Assembly (NCBI GenBank): GCA_022614735.1
Contig: JAKEHZ010000104.1
Span: forward strand, 1 to 19,265
Direction of reading: 5' to 3'
From: Acidobacteriota bacterium
GTDB lineage: Bacteria > Acidobacteriota > Blastocatellia > RBC074
Length of the DNA: 19,265 nucleotides
Numbering within the stretch: the stretch's first letter is position 1; each line of letters starts with the position of its first letter. The translations under genes were made by a program, and so were the position numbers. Shown piece after piece: positions 6,631 to 14,598 of this stretch. The notes below the pieces were generated by a model, which was given only the letters and a program-made list of their open reading frames with translations, did no database searches and was not told the origin of the DNA.

Positions 6631-8980
6631 AGCTCTTCGGTTTCGTCCGATCCTGCTTTTCCAAGAGCTCAGCAAACGGGTTGTTGAAAGCTTTCTTCAC
6701 TGGCTGTCGCTGCTGATTCTTCTCCTGATTATTGCGTCCCTTTGGCCGTCGTTGTTGTCGGTCCGTTTGCGCATCCTGTGGTTTGTCCTTCTTCGCTTCA
6801 GCATCCAATTTCAACGAAAGCGCAATCTGGTTTTTCTCCAGATTGACCTCAAGCACTCGCACTTTAACCCGATCGCCCGGACTGACGATTTCTCGCGGGT
6901 CTTTAACGAATCGGTTGCTCAGTTGCGAGATGTGAACCAGCCCATCCTGATGCACGCCAATGTCAACAAATGCGCCGAAATTGGTCACGTTTGTGACTAT
7001 GCCCGGACAGATCATCCCCGGATTGAGATCGGAGATCTGGTGAACGTCATCACGGTATTCGAAAGCGGCGAACTCCTCGCGCGGATCCCGGCCGGGCTTC
7101 TCAAGCTCTTTGACGATGTCCTCAAAAGTGTATCCGCCTAATTCTTCCCGCAACGATTGTGCCTTCTTCACATACTCGACGCCGGAGCCGAGCAAATCAG
7201 CCACGCTCTTACCGAGTTGATTCGCCAATTTCTCCAGATCTGAATAACGCTCCGGATGCACTCCAGTGTTGTCGAGCGGATGGTCGCCACCCGGGATGCG
7301 CAAAAACCCTGCGGCCTGTTCGAAAGTCTTTTTGCTGAACCGTGAAACTTCGAGCAATTGTTCGCGCGAACGAAAGAGGCCTTTCTCGGCGCGATGTTCT
7401 ACGATCTTTTTCGCCAACGCCGGACCAATACCCGACACGTGCGCAAGCAGGTGATATGAAGCTGTGTTGAGATTCACACCGACCGTGTTCACACACGAAT
7501 CAACAACCAGATCGAGGCTCTTTTTCAGCGCAGGTTGATTGACGTCGTGCTGATATTGTCCGACGCCGATACTTTTCGGATCGACCTTGACGAACTCAGC
7601 AAGTGGGTCCTGCAAACGCCGCGCAATCGAGATTGCGCCGCGGACGGTCAAATCGAGGTCAGGAAACTCTTCACGCGCGACTTCGCTGGCGCTGTAAATG
7701 CTCGCGCCCGATTCGTTGACCATTACGACCGGCACCGACAGATTCATCTCCTTCAGAGCTTCTCGGATAAAACTCTCTGTTTCACGCCCCGCCGTGCCGT
7801 TGCCGACCGCAATTGCGCGAATGGCTTTGGTGTTGAGGATTTCGGTCAGAAGTTTCTTCCCCTGCTCCTGATCATTCTTGCCTTGCAGGTAGAGCACATT
7901 ACTTGCGATGTATTTTCCGGAGTCATCGACGATAGCGAGTTTGCAACCCGTGCGAATGCCGGGGTCTACTCCCAATACAGCCTTCGAGCCGAACGGCGCC
8001 GCAAGCAATAGCTTCCTGACATTCTCAACAAAGACCTTGATTGATGCCTCGTCAGCGACTTCTTTGAGAGCGCGATGCACTTCAGTTTCAATGCTCGGCG
8101 TAACGTAGCTGCGTAGTGCGAGCTTTGCCGCTTTCAACAGAACCTCTGCGCCCGGTGAATCAGGAACTATGCAGGCGGCCGTCTCGAATGGCTTTAGTTG
8201 GATCTCATCAAACTCAGCATCATCCGGCGCGGCGCCCATTGAAAGCGTCAACTCCTCCTCGGTCCAGCCACGACGCATTGCCAGGTAGCGATGTGAATTC
8301 TGTGGCTGGAGAAGCGATTGGATAGGTTCGTGATAATCGAAATAACGCTCGAACTTGCTATTCGCTTTTGCCTTCTCGGCTCTTACGGTCGTCACTTCGC
8401 CGCGCTCGAACGTCAAACGGCGTACGTTATCTCGGAGTTCGGCAGTTTCACTCAAACGTTCAGTCAAAATGTCCTGTGCGCCTTGAATCGCCGCGGCCGC
8501 GTCGTTAATTCCCTTCTCCTCGTTCCGGAAGTTCTCGGCATACGATTCGAGCGTTTGTCCCGGCTCCGGTGTCTGCGTCCCGTGACCGCAATCCCAGATC
8601 CAATCGGCAAGAGGCTCGAGTCCGGCTTCTTTCGCAACCGTCGCTTTCGTTTTACGTTTCTGTTTGTATGGCAGGTACAGGTCTTCGAGCTGCTCGAGGT
8701 TGAAGGTGCTCAGAATTTTCTCCTTCAACTCCGGAGTGAGTTTCTGTTGTCGCTCTATCTCTTCAAGGATGAACGCCTGGCGCTTGGTTATCTCGTTCCA
8801 GCGTTCGTCGGCGTCAATGATATTCTGGATTTCAACCTCGTCCAGGTTGCCCGTCTGTTCTTTGCGATATCTCGCAATGAACGGCACAGTTCCGCCTTCA
8901 GCTACTAAACCCAGGACAGTAGCGGCGGATTTCGTTGGAATTTCAGGATGAATGTTTTGAAACCAGATCTCAAAATTCAA
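6629..8980 (-). CDS. tex: Tex, S1-domain transcription accessory/RNA-binding protein
   Basis: The 783-residue product matches the full Tex layout. It has a helical N-terminal region (1-330), a YqgF/RNase H-like domain starting at VLGVDPGIRTG (335-345) and reaching about 470, a helix-hairpin-helix region including HVSGIGPALAKKIVEHR (514-530), and an S1 RNA-binding domain (about 655-725). A basic Gln/Arg/Lys-rich tail follows. Tex binds nucleic acid and affects transcription and stress tolerance. The start is TTG at 8980-8978. It is preferred because AAGAGGAG lies ten bases upstream (complement of 8991-8998) and the N-terminus MNFEIWFQNIHPEI fits the family. It is convergent with the PLP-enzyme gene and divergent from the peptidase gene. 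Confidence 0.95.
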   Translation of the reverse strand: MNFEIWFQNIHPEIPTKSAATVLGLVAEGGTVPFIARYRKEQTGNLDEVEIQNIIDADERWNEITKRQAFILEEIERQQKLTPELKEKILSTFNLEQLEDLYLPYKQKRKTKATVAKEAGLEPLADWIWDCGHGTQTPEPGQTLESYAENFRNEEKGINDAAAAIQGAQDILTERLSETAELRDNVRRLTFERGEVTTVRAEKAKANSKFERYFDYHEPIQSLLQPQNSHRYLAMRRGWTEEELTLSMGAAPDDAEFDEIQLKPFETAACIVPDSPGAEVLLKAAKLALRSYVTPSIETEVHRALKEVADEASIKVFVENVRKLLLAAPFGSKAVLGVDPGIRTGCKLAIVDDSGKYIASNVLYLQGKNDQEQGKKLLTEILNTKAIRAIAVGNGTAGRETESFIREALKEMNLSVPVVMVNESGASIYSASEVAREEFPDLDLTVRGAISIARRLQDPLAEFVKVDPKSIGVGQYQHDVNQPALKKSLDLVVDSCVNTVGVNLNTASYHLLAHVSGIGPALAKKIVEHRAEKGLFRSREQLLEVSRFSKKTFEQAAGFLRIPGGDHPLDNTGVHPERYSDLEKLANQLGKSVADLLGSGVEYVKKAQSLREELGGYTFEDIVKELEKPGRDPREEFAAFEYRDDVHQISDLNPGMICPGIVTNVTNFGAFVDIGVHQDGLVHISQLSNRFVKDPREIVSPGDRVKVRVLEVNLEKNQIALSLKLDAEAKKDKPQDAQTDRQQRRPKGRNNQEKNQQRQPVKKAFNNPFAELLEKQDRTKPKS

Positions 8981-8990
8981 ATTATTACTA

Positions 8991-8998
8991 CTCCTCTT
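8991..8998 (-). promoter_or_regulatory. Ribosome-binding site of tex
   Basis: On the minus strand this reads AAGAGGAG and lies ten bases before a TTG codon. It decides the start of tex, since no in-frame ATG nearby is better placed. Confidence 0.6.
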
Positions 8999-9072
8999 CT
9001 CTACCAGTAAAATTTTTCGATTAAACCCGAATTCATAGTGCCACGTTCAAATGATCGAAGCAACAACACCGG

Positions 9073-9093
9073 AAAGACACATATTGTGTCTTT
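9073..9093. promoter_or_regulatory. Operator-like palindrome in the tex/peptidase divergent gap
   Basis: aaagacaca and tgtgtcttt form two perfect 9-base half sites separated by three bases. The size, AT-rich sequence and position between divergent genes fit a dimeric regulator's site. It does not contain the unit repeats of the larger palindromes. The regulator is unknown. Confidence 0.4.
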
Positions 9094-9130
9094 GTGTTAA
9101 GCTCTAACGAATCTCGTTGTTATGGGAAGG

Positions 9131-9224
9131 AAGAGAGAACGCGAAACACGCGAAATAAGCGAAACACGCGAAATTTGGGGCTTTTTCGCGTGTTTCGCTT
9201 ATTTCGGTTGTTTCGCGTTCTCTC
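9131..9224. repeat. Palindrome with aagagagaa tip and acgcgaaac units (type C)
   Basis: Arms 9133-9173 and 9184-9224 match at 39 of 41 positions with a 10-base loop. The arm is built of roughly 9-nt units (cgcgaaaca, cgcgaaata, agcgaaaca). The element starts with aagagagaa, as do the palindromes at 14599-14829 and 17845-17944. It lies 15 bases before the ribosome-binding site of the peptidase gene, so it is one of the few not placed at a gene's 3' end. Confidence 0.9.
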
Positions 9225-9249
9225 CCGTCCCTTCATATAAGGAGTATCA

Positions 9250-11421
9250 ATGAGTCACTTCAATTACTTTCAATCGCTACTTGCGAGCCTTGCAATAATG
9301 GCCCTCATTTTTTCGAACTTCATCGTAAAATCACAAGAAAAGAACCCGATGGACAAATCTATTGTTTACCCGAATGCCCGGAAAGCCGATCAGGTCGATG
9401 ATTATCACGGCACAAAGGTCGCCGATCCGTATCGCTGGCTGGAAGACCCCGACTCGGCTGAGACTCGCGCGTGGATCGAGGCTGAAAATAAATTGACCTT
9501 CAGCTTTCTGGAGAAAATTCCCGAGCGCGCGAAGATCGAAGAGCGATTGACCAAACTCTGGAATTACGAGAAGTACGGCCCCCCATTCAAAGAAGGAGGC
9601 CGTTATTTCTATTTCAAAAACGATGGACTGCAAAACCAGAACGTCCTGTACACAATAAAATCGCTCAACGACAACCCGCGCGCCCTCTTCGATCCCAATA
9701 CGCTCTCTAAAGATGGCACAGTCGCATTGTCGGGCTGGGCTGTCAGCCACGATGGCAAACATCTGGCTTATGGGCTTTCGGCCTCGGGCTCGGATTGGAT
9801 GGAATGGAAGGTCCGCGAGATCGAAACAGGCAAGGATTTATCCGATCAGCTCAAGTGGGTGAAATTTTCCGGCGCTTCGTGGACAAAAGACGGTAAGGGA
9901 TTTTTCTATAGTCGCTATGATGAGCCGAATGAGAAGACCAAGCACGAAGACGTGAATTATTTCCAGAAACTTTTCTACCATCGCCTGGGCACGCCTCAGT
10001 CTGAAGATCTTCTGATCTATGAGCGCAAGGATCAAAAGGAATGGGGCTTCAGCGGCGACGTCACCGAAGATGGGCGTTATCTGATCATCAGCGTCTGGCA
10101 AGGCACCGATCCGAAGAATCGGGTGTTTTTCAAAGATCTTCAAGATAGAGATGTGAAGGTCGTTGAACTGATCACGGAGGCTGAAGCTGCATATAACTTC
10201 ATCGGCAATGAAGGCTCTCTCTTCTGGTTCCGCACTGACTTGAATGCCACGCGCGGCCGCATCATTGCGATTGACACGGTTAATCCCGACCGCAAGAACT
10301 GGAAAGAGCTTGTGCCACAAGCCAACGAGACGCTCGAGAGCGTCAACCTGGTCGGCGATCACTTCATTGCATCATACTTGAAAGACGCGCGCACACAGAT
10401 AAAGCTCTTTGATCTGAGCGGAAAGTTTGTGCGCGAAGTTGAATTGCCCGGCATCGGCACGGCTGTGGGCTTTAGCGGCAAGCGCAAAGAGACGGAGACA
10501 TTTTACGCCTTCACCAGCTTCACTACTCCGACCACGATCTATCGTTACGATTTGAAGACCGGCAAGAGCACTATCTATCGCCAACCCAAAGTTGACTTCA
10601 ACCCGAACATTTACGAAACAAAGCAGGTCTTTTACAACGGCAAAGACGGCACGCGACTGCCCATGTTCATCACTCACAAGAAGGGCTTGAAGCTTGATGG
10701 CAACAATCCGACCTATCTCTACGGGTACGGCGGATTCAGTGTCTCACTAACGCCGGCATTCTCGATTGCAAATCTGGTGTGGATGGAGATGGGCGGTGTG
10801 TACGCCCAGCCGAATCTGCGCGGCGGTGGCGAATACGGCGAAGAATGGCATCTGGCGGGGACGAAATCGAAAAAGCAAAACGTCTTTGACGACTTCATCG
10901 CAGCAGCGGAATGGCTGATCGCTAACAAATACACGTCAACGCCCAAGCTGGCGATAGGCGGCGGAAGTAACGGCGGCTTGCTCGTCGGCGCCTGTATCAC
11001 GCAACGGCCTGACCTTTTCGGCGCGGCGGTTCCCGCAGTCGGCGTGATGGACATGCTGCGTTTTCAAAAATTCACCATCGGCTGGGCCTGGGTCTCGGAT
11101 TACGGCTCATCGGACAACCCCGAAGAGTTTAAAACCTTGTATGCTTATTCGCCTCTGCACAACATCAAACCGGGCACGAAGTATCCGGCGACCTTTATTA
11201 CAACCGCCGATCACGACGACCGTGTAGTCCCGGCACACAGCTTCAAATTCGCCGCGACCCTCCAAGCCGCGCAGGCAGGTCCTGCGCCGATCCTGATCCG
11301 CATCGAGACCAAAGCGGGACATGGGGCAGGTAAACCGACGTCGAAGATTATTGAAGAGATCTCGGATAGTTGGGGGTTTCTGGTGGGAGTGTTGAAGATG
11401 GATGTGGCGATGAAGCCATAG
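9250..11421 (+). CDS. Prolyl oligopeptidase (S9A family), exported or membrane-anchored
   Basis: The 723-residue protein has the prolyl oligopeptidase layout: an N-terminal segment with DDYHGTKVADPYRWLEDPD (about 51-69), a beta-propeller to about residue 440, and a C-terminal alpha/beta hydrolase domain. The catalytic triad is visible: Ser573 in GGGSNGG, Asp656 in ADHDDRVVP and His691 in AGHGAG. Such enzymes cut proline-containing oligopeptides. A hydrophobic stretch at 8-26 suggests export or an N-terminal anchor; no clear lipobox or AXA site is seen. The start is supported by AAGGAG at 9239-9244. A second ATG (MDKSIVYP) would give a cytoplasmic form but lacks a good ribosome-binding site. 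It is convergent with the toxin-antitoxin pair. Confidence 0.93.
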   Translation: MSHFNYFQSLLASLAIMALIFSNFIVKSQEKNPMDKSIVYPNARKADQVDDYHGTKVADPYRWLEDPDSAETRAWIEAENKLTFSFLEKIPERAKIEERLTKLWNYEKYGPPFKEGGRYFYFKNDGLQNQNVLYTIKSLNDNPRALFDPNTLSKDGTVALSGWAVSHDGKHLAYGLSASGSDWMEWKVREIETGKDLSDQLKWVKFSGASWTKDGKGFFYSRYDEPNEKTKHEDVNYFQKLFYHRLGTPQSEDLLIYERKDQKEWGFSGDVTEDGRYLIISVWQGTDPKNRVFFKDLQDRDVKVVELITEAEAAYNFIGNEGSLFWFRTDLNATRGRIIAIDTVNPDRKNWKELVPQANETLESVNLVGDHFIASYLKDARTQIKLFDLSGKFVREVELPGIGTAVGFSGKRKETETFYAFTSFTTPTTIYRYDLKTGKSTIYRQPKVDFNPNIYETKQVFYNGKDGTRLPMFITHKKGLKLDGNNPTYLYGYGGFSVSLTPAFSIANLVWMEMGGVYAQPNLRGGGEYGEEWHLAGTKSKKQNVFDDFIAAAEWLIANKYTSTPKLAIGGGSNGGLLVGACITQRPDLFGAAVPAVGVMDMLRFQKFTIGWAWVSDYGSSDNPEEFKTLYAYSPLHNIKPGTKYPATFITTADHDDRVVPAHSFKFAATLQAAQAGPAPILIRIETKAGHGAGKPTSKIIEEISDSWGFLVGVLKMDVAMKP

Positions 11422-11450
11422 GGACAGACTCTCTTCTTTTAGGGCTTCAT
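11410..11450. terminator. Short stem spanning both stops of a convergent pair
   Basis: atgaagcc (11410-11417) pairs with ggcttcat (11443-11450). The stem lies inside the last codons of both the peptidase and the toxin gene, so both proteins end in M-K-P. The loop is 25 bases and rich in T on the plus strand. Possible weak bidirectional terminator. Confidence 0.35.
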
Positions 11451-11777
11451 ATCAGAATGGAAAACCTCAACCAGTTGGCCCGGCTGAATGATCGCGAGAG
11501 CTTCGCGCACTTCACTAAGCATTGCGATATGAGTTTCCAGCCTATTATTTGGAGCGCGAAGAACGATGATAGAGGCTGAACGTGAGGAGAGATTCTGTTG
11601 ATACTTGATGCTTGAATCACTCGTCAGCATCACACCGAACCCGGCTCTTTCCACTTCGCTCAAGAGATCGCCATTTTTTAAGAGGGTCCACTCCATATCC
11701 AGAACGCTCTTCACTTCGTGATCTGTGAGATGACGCTTTAGACGCCAGTCGAGGTTATGGTCGAGGAGGATTTTCAC
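11439..11777 (-). CDS. PIN-like toxin of a DUF5615-type toxin-antitoxin pair
   Basis: This 112-residue protein begins V-KILLDHNLDWRL from a GTG at 11777-11775. The acidic pattern fits PIN-like nucleases of the DUF5615 group: Asp6 and Asn8 in LLDHNL, Asp37 in KNGDLL, and Asp54 in TSDSS. Family members are predicted RNases. A longer frame opens at a TTG (11813), but the GTG matches the usual family N-terminus. The gene overlaps the antitoxin-like gene by 23 bases, which implies coupled translation. The last codons (MKP-stop) are mirrored in the convergent peptidase gene. Activity is inferred from motifs and gene order. Confidence 0.75.
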   Translation of the reverse strand: MKILLDHNLDWRLKRHLTDHEVKSVLDMEWTLLKNGDLLSEVERAGFGVMLTSDSSIKYQQNLSSRSASIIVLRAPNNRLETHIAMLSEVREALAIIQPGQLVEVFHSDMKP

Positions 11778-12036
11778 CGTTGAGGATTGATTTGAAGAGA
11801 TTGGTCCGCGCAAGCTCTAGTACCTTTACCGCTTGCTCTTTCGTTACAGGTGGAAAGCCTTCAAGGAAATCTTCGAGTGTGTGCCCTCCTTCGAGATAGT
11901 CGAAAAGATTCTGGATCGGCACGCGAGTATTGATGAAACACGGAGCGCCGCTCACGCGCTCAGGGTCAATCCAGATAACGCCCTCGATTATTCGTGGTTC
12001 GCTGTGTCCATTCTGTGTCATGGTCTTAACTTCCAT
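11755..12036 (-). CDS. DUF433-family antitoxin-like protein
   Basis: The 93-residue protein contains the DUF433 core: I-DPERVSGAPCFINTRVPI (about 23-42), then NLFDYLEGGHTLEDFLEGFP and a KEQAVKVLELA helix. These proteins commonly sit upstream of a DUF5615-like PIN protein, as here, and are taken to be antitoxins with a helix-turn-helix-like fold. A -10 box TATAAT ends seven bases upstream of the ATG at 12036, so translation may begin at the very 5' end of the mRNA. A second ATG six codons in is an alternative start. The stop codon lies 23 bases inside the toxin gene. Confidence 0.8.
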   Translation of the reverse strand: MEVKTMTQNGHSEPRIIEGVIWIDPERVSGAPCFINTRVPIQNLFDYLEGGHTLEDFLEGFPPVTKEQAVKVLELARTNLFKSILNGENPPRP

Positions 12037-12043
12037 ATTCTAT

Positions 12044-12049
12044 ATTATA
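12044..12049 (-). promoter_or_regulatory. -10 box of the DUF433/PIN pair
   Basis: On the minus strand this is a perfect TATAAT, eight bases before the ATG at 12036. The -35 region about 17 bases further upstream (near 12066-12071) matches the consensus poorly. If used, the mRNA is leaderless or nearly so. Binding by the DUF433 protein (autoregulation) would be typical of such pairs but is not shown. Confidence 0.45.
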
Positions 12050-12262
12050 GCAGAGACCATGAAGGCCAGGCACTTTCCTATGCTGAGGGCGGAAAAACGA
12101 CAATTAGAATTCCCAGTCTTGTCATATCCCCCCTCCCACAAGGCCAACTTATAATCGTCAGTCCTTGTATTTGGATAAGTGATGCGACGGTTGAATGCCA
12201 ATAACGCGGCTCAGGAATGCACAACCACAAAATCCGTTAGTACTAGTAATATTAAATGCAAC
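12050..12262. other. Non-coding stretch upstream of the toxin-antitoxin pair
   Basis: Between the -10 box and the palindrome at 12263 I see no gene with a ribosome-binding site, no RNA gene and no unit repeat. A plus-strand TATAAT at 12150-12155 has TTGTCA at 12119-12124, but the 25-base gap is too long for a standard promoter. The frames open here are short and lack coding character. Confidence 0.5.
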
Positions 12263-12336
12263 AAGTGGTGCGCCCGCGTCCTCGCGGGCAGGTTCGTGGT
12301 CGTGAGCCTGCCCGCGAGGACGCGGGCGCACCACTT
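12263..12336. repeat. GC-rich perfect inverted repeat with inner hairpins (type A)
   Basis: Arms 12263-12292 and 12307-12336 are perfectly complementary over 30 nt with a 14-base loop. Each arm holds an inner hairpin: 12272-12278 pairs with 12283-12289 around TCCT, and 12310-12316 pairs with 12321-12327 around AGGA. It aligns with the element at 38-143; one inner base pair is C-G here and A-T there. The element ends six bases from the stop codon of the MOSC gene, so it lies at that gene's 3' end. Confidence 0.9.
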
Positions 12337-12342
12337 TTGAGA

Positions 12343-13170
12343 CTACTCGACTTTGACCGGATCGCCTCGCCTTATCGCACCGCCACGCAGCACCGCGCCA
12401 TAGACACCGGCCAGGGCTTGATTGTGCTGAGCCGCCGTACGCAGTATGCCAGGATCATTAGGTAAGTCTCCTTGCGGGAGAGTTGTCATCACACAGCGCG
12501 CGCAAGGCCTGGTGATCTTGATGCGAACCTCATCTCCAATGCAGAGCGTTTCCCCAATCCAGTCATTTTCAATGAAGCCCTGCTGGCCCGAGTCAGGCGT
12601 CACCACTATGTTTGGACGAAAGCGCCGTGCCTCGAAGCGTCCATGCGGATACAGCTCCCGCAGCCGGTCTAGCGTGGCAGTTGTCAGCAGGTGGATGACG
12701 GCGCCATCGAAAAACGCGCCCGGGAATATCGCCTCGTCAGTGACTGTCTCCCGGTGGGTGAGTCCATCCATATCGGGCCAGTACTCTTCCAGCTCGGGCT
12801 GAGCGGGCGCGGAATTTTCAAGCGTGACCTGACGGCCTAGTGCCTGCGAGAGGACCTGGTTGATATCGCGCTGTGTGCTGCTGGCAATGGAGCCATCGGG
12901 CAGAATGATGCGCACCGAAGGAAGTTTCCCGGCCTCGCCTGGCGGTTCTGAAAATGCAGCCCTGAAGTCGAACATGCGGTTCCATTTTCGCGGGTTCTTG
13001 GCTGTCACAATCTTCCCGTCGGACGGATCAACCAGCGCATAAGCGCGATCTCCGAGTAGTCCGCGCTCTGTAACGCCGGAGGCATTTAGTTCCTCCCCCA
13101 TCATCGATTTGACAGGATAGCGCCACAAGGAAACCACTGAGCCAGCGTTGATCTGAGTTTCATTCGACAT
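12343..13170 (-). CDS. MOSC-domain protein, YcbX/mARC-like molybdenum cofactor enzyme
   Basis: The 275-residue protein has an N-terminal MOSC beta-barrel (VVSLWRYPVKSMMGEEL and RGLLGDRAYALVD in the first 55 residues) and a C-terminal MOSC domain with FEARRFRPNIVV. CARCVMTTLPQGD follows: in mARC and YcbX proteins the Cys in the RC-x-x-TT context binds the molybdenum cofactor. This points to a Moco-binding reductase of N-hydroxylated compounds, though the substrate is unknown. The ATG at 13170 is chosen because AGGAG stands eight bases upstream; a TTG at 13209 would add 13 residues. It lies 68 bases after the P450 gene on the same strand and may be cotranscribed. Confidence 0.85.
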   Translation of the reverse strand: MSNETQINAGSVVSLWRYPVKSMMGEELNASGVTERGLLGDRAYALVDPSDGKIVTAKNPRKWNRMFDFRAAFSEPPGEAGKLPSVRIILPDGSIASSTQRDINQVLSQALGRQVTLENSAPAQPELEEYWPDMDGLTHRETVTDEAIFPGAFFDGAVIHLLTTATLDRLRELYPHGRFEARRFRPNIVVTPDSGQQGFIENDWIGETLCIGDEVRIKITRPCARCVMTTLPQGDLPNDPGILRTAAQHNQALAGVYGAVLRGGAIRRGDPVKVE

Positions 13171-13238
13171 ATTGCAATCTCCTGTGTTACTCCACAATAT
13201 CCATTCCAAGTCAGAGAGGATGACGGGTCATCACGCTC

Positions 13239-14585
13239 TCACCGCCTCTCAACAACCATTTTCATCCCATACTTCGGCCGCAAAGTCACCAACGGTTGCA
13301 ATTCAACCGGATGTCCCTCCACAAGCCGCATCTTCCACTTTTGCGCAATGGTCGCCATCACAAGCACACCTTCCATCCACGCAAAATGCTCGCCGATGCA
13401 GATGCGTGAGCCGCCGCCAAATGGAAAGTACGAAAATTTCGGCCGTGACTCTTTCGCCTCAGGCGTCCAGCGTTCGGGATCGAATTTGAGAGGATCAGAA
13501 AAGTATTTTTCATTGTGATGCATCAAGTAAGGACTCATCAGCAGAATTGAACGTGCAGGGATGTGAAAGCCGTTGATCTGATAATCGTTCAATGCCCGGC
13601 GTCCTATGATCCAGGCAGGAGGATACAACCGCATCGACTCGGCGAAGACCATCTCGGTGTAACGCAATTTCGAATAGTCTTCCGCAGTTGGCAAACGCCC
13701 AGTCAGCACGGCATCAACCTCTGCGTGAAATCTGGCCTCGACTTCAGGGTTTTGCGATAACAGGTACCACGTCCACGTCAGCGCGATTGCAGTAGTTTCG
13801 TGGCCGGCAAGGAAGATCGTCATTAATTCATCGCGCAACTGCTCATCGGTCATCCCGGTTCCATCGCCTTCCTCGTCGCGCGCCCGGATCAGCATCGAAA
13901 GCAGATCGCCACGGTCTTCGTCGCTCTTACGACGCTCATTTATTATTCGATAGATCGTGGCATCCAGTCGCTCTCGGCTTTTCTTAAAACGTCGAGTGGC
14001 CGGCAGGGGTAATCTTTCAAGCAGTCGAGAGAATGGCAAGGTAAGCCGATTAAATAACGTCATCGCCCGACTCAACGCATCACCAATCTCATCGGCTTCA
14101 GATTCAACATCGGCATCAAACAGAGTTATTCCTGCAATCGTAAGCGTCAGACGCATCATGTCGCGTGCGATGTCCCGCGCTTCTCCGTCCTGCCAGCCAT
14201 CATGCATTCGCGCCGCGCGTTCGACCATCGTTGTGGCATAACCGGCGATCCGTTGACGGTGGAATGCAGGTAGAACCAATCGACGCTGGCGCTGATGAAA
14301 CTCTCCTTCGCTCGTCAGTAAGCCTTCACCGAGCAACCGCTTGGCACGCTGAAGTCCTTCACCCTTCATAAAATTTTTGTTGTGCGTGACGAGCACATCA
14401 AGAATGTAATCGGGGTGATTGACGAGGAAGACTGGCTGCGGTCCAAGTTTAAAATAAGCCAGATCGCCGTACTCTCGCGTGATACTCGTCAAAAAGCCAA
14501 TTCGATCGCGGCGAAGTGGAAAGAGATTGGCAATGGATATGAGTGGTCTTGGACCTGGTGGTAAATGAGTTGCCGCAGTTGCCAT
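13239..14585 (-). CDS. Cytochrome P450
   Basis: The 448-residue protein carries the P450 signatures: the oxygen-binding I-helix LAGHETTA, the K-helix ExxR (ESMR in VFAESMRLYPP), a PERW motif, and the heme loop FPFGGGSRICIG with Cys396 as heme ligand. It opens with THLPPGPRPL, the usual proline-rich entry of soluble bacterial forms. It is a monooxygenase of unknown substrate; no ferredoxin or reductase gene is nearby. The ATG at 14585 is preferred. The frame opens earlier at a TTG (14633), but those 16 residues are translated from the palindrome 14599-14829. No good ribosome-binding site is visible before 14585. The MOSC gene follows. Confidence 0.93.
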   Translation of the reverse strand: MATAATHLPPGPRPLISIANLFPLRRDRIGFLTSITREYGDLAYFKLGPQPVFLVNHPDYILDVLVTHNKNFMKGEGLQRAKRLLGEGLLTSEGEFHQRQRRLVLPAFHRQRIAGYATTMVERAARMHDGWQDGEARDIARDMMRLTLTIAGITLFDADVESEADEIGDALSRAMTLFNRLTLPFSRLLERLPLPATRRFKKSRERLDATIYRIINERRKSDEDRGDLLSMLIRARDEEGDGTGMTDEQLRDELMTIFLAGHETTAIALTWTWYLLSQNPEVEARFHAEVDAVLTGRLPTAEDYSKLRYTEMVFAESMRLYPPAWIIGRRALNDYQINGFHIPARSILLMSPYLMHHNEKYFSDPLKFDPERWTPEAKESRPKFSYFPFGGGSRICIGEHFAWMEGVLVMATIAQKWKMRLVEGHPVELQPLVTLRPKYGMKMVVERR

Positions 14586-14598
14586 AAACAAATTTCTT

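Noticed and set aside
8318..8908. A 196-codon open frame opposite tex
   Set aside because: It is a shadow of tex codon use. It shows no recognisable domain or ribosome-binding site, and tex is intact across it.
12119..12155. Plus-strand promoter TTGTCA/TATAAT
   Set aside because: The spacing is 25 bases, and no plus-strand gene follows.
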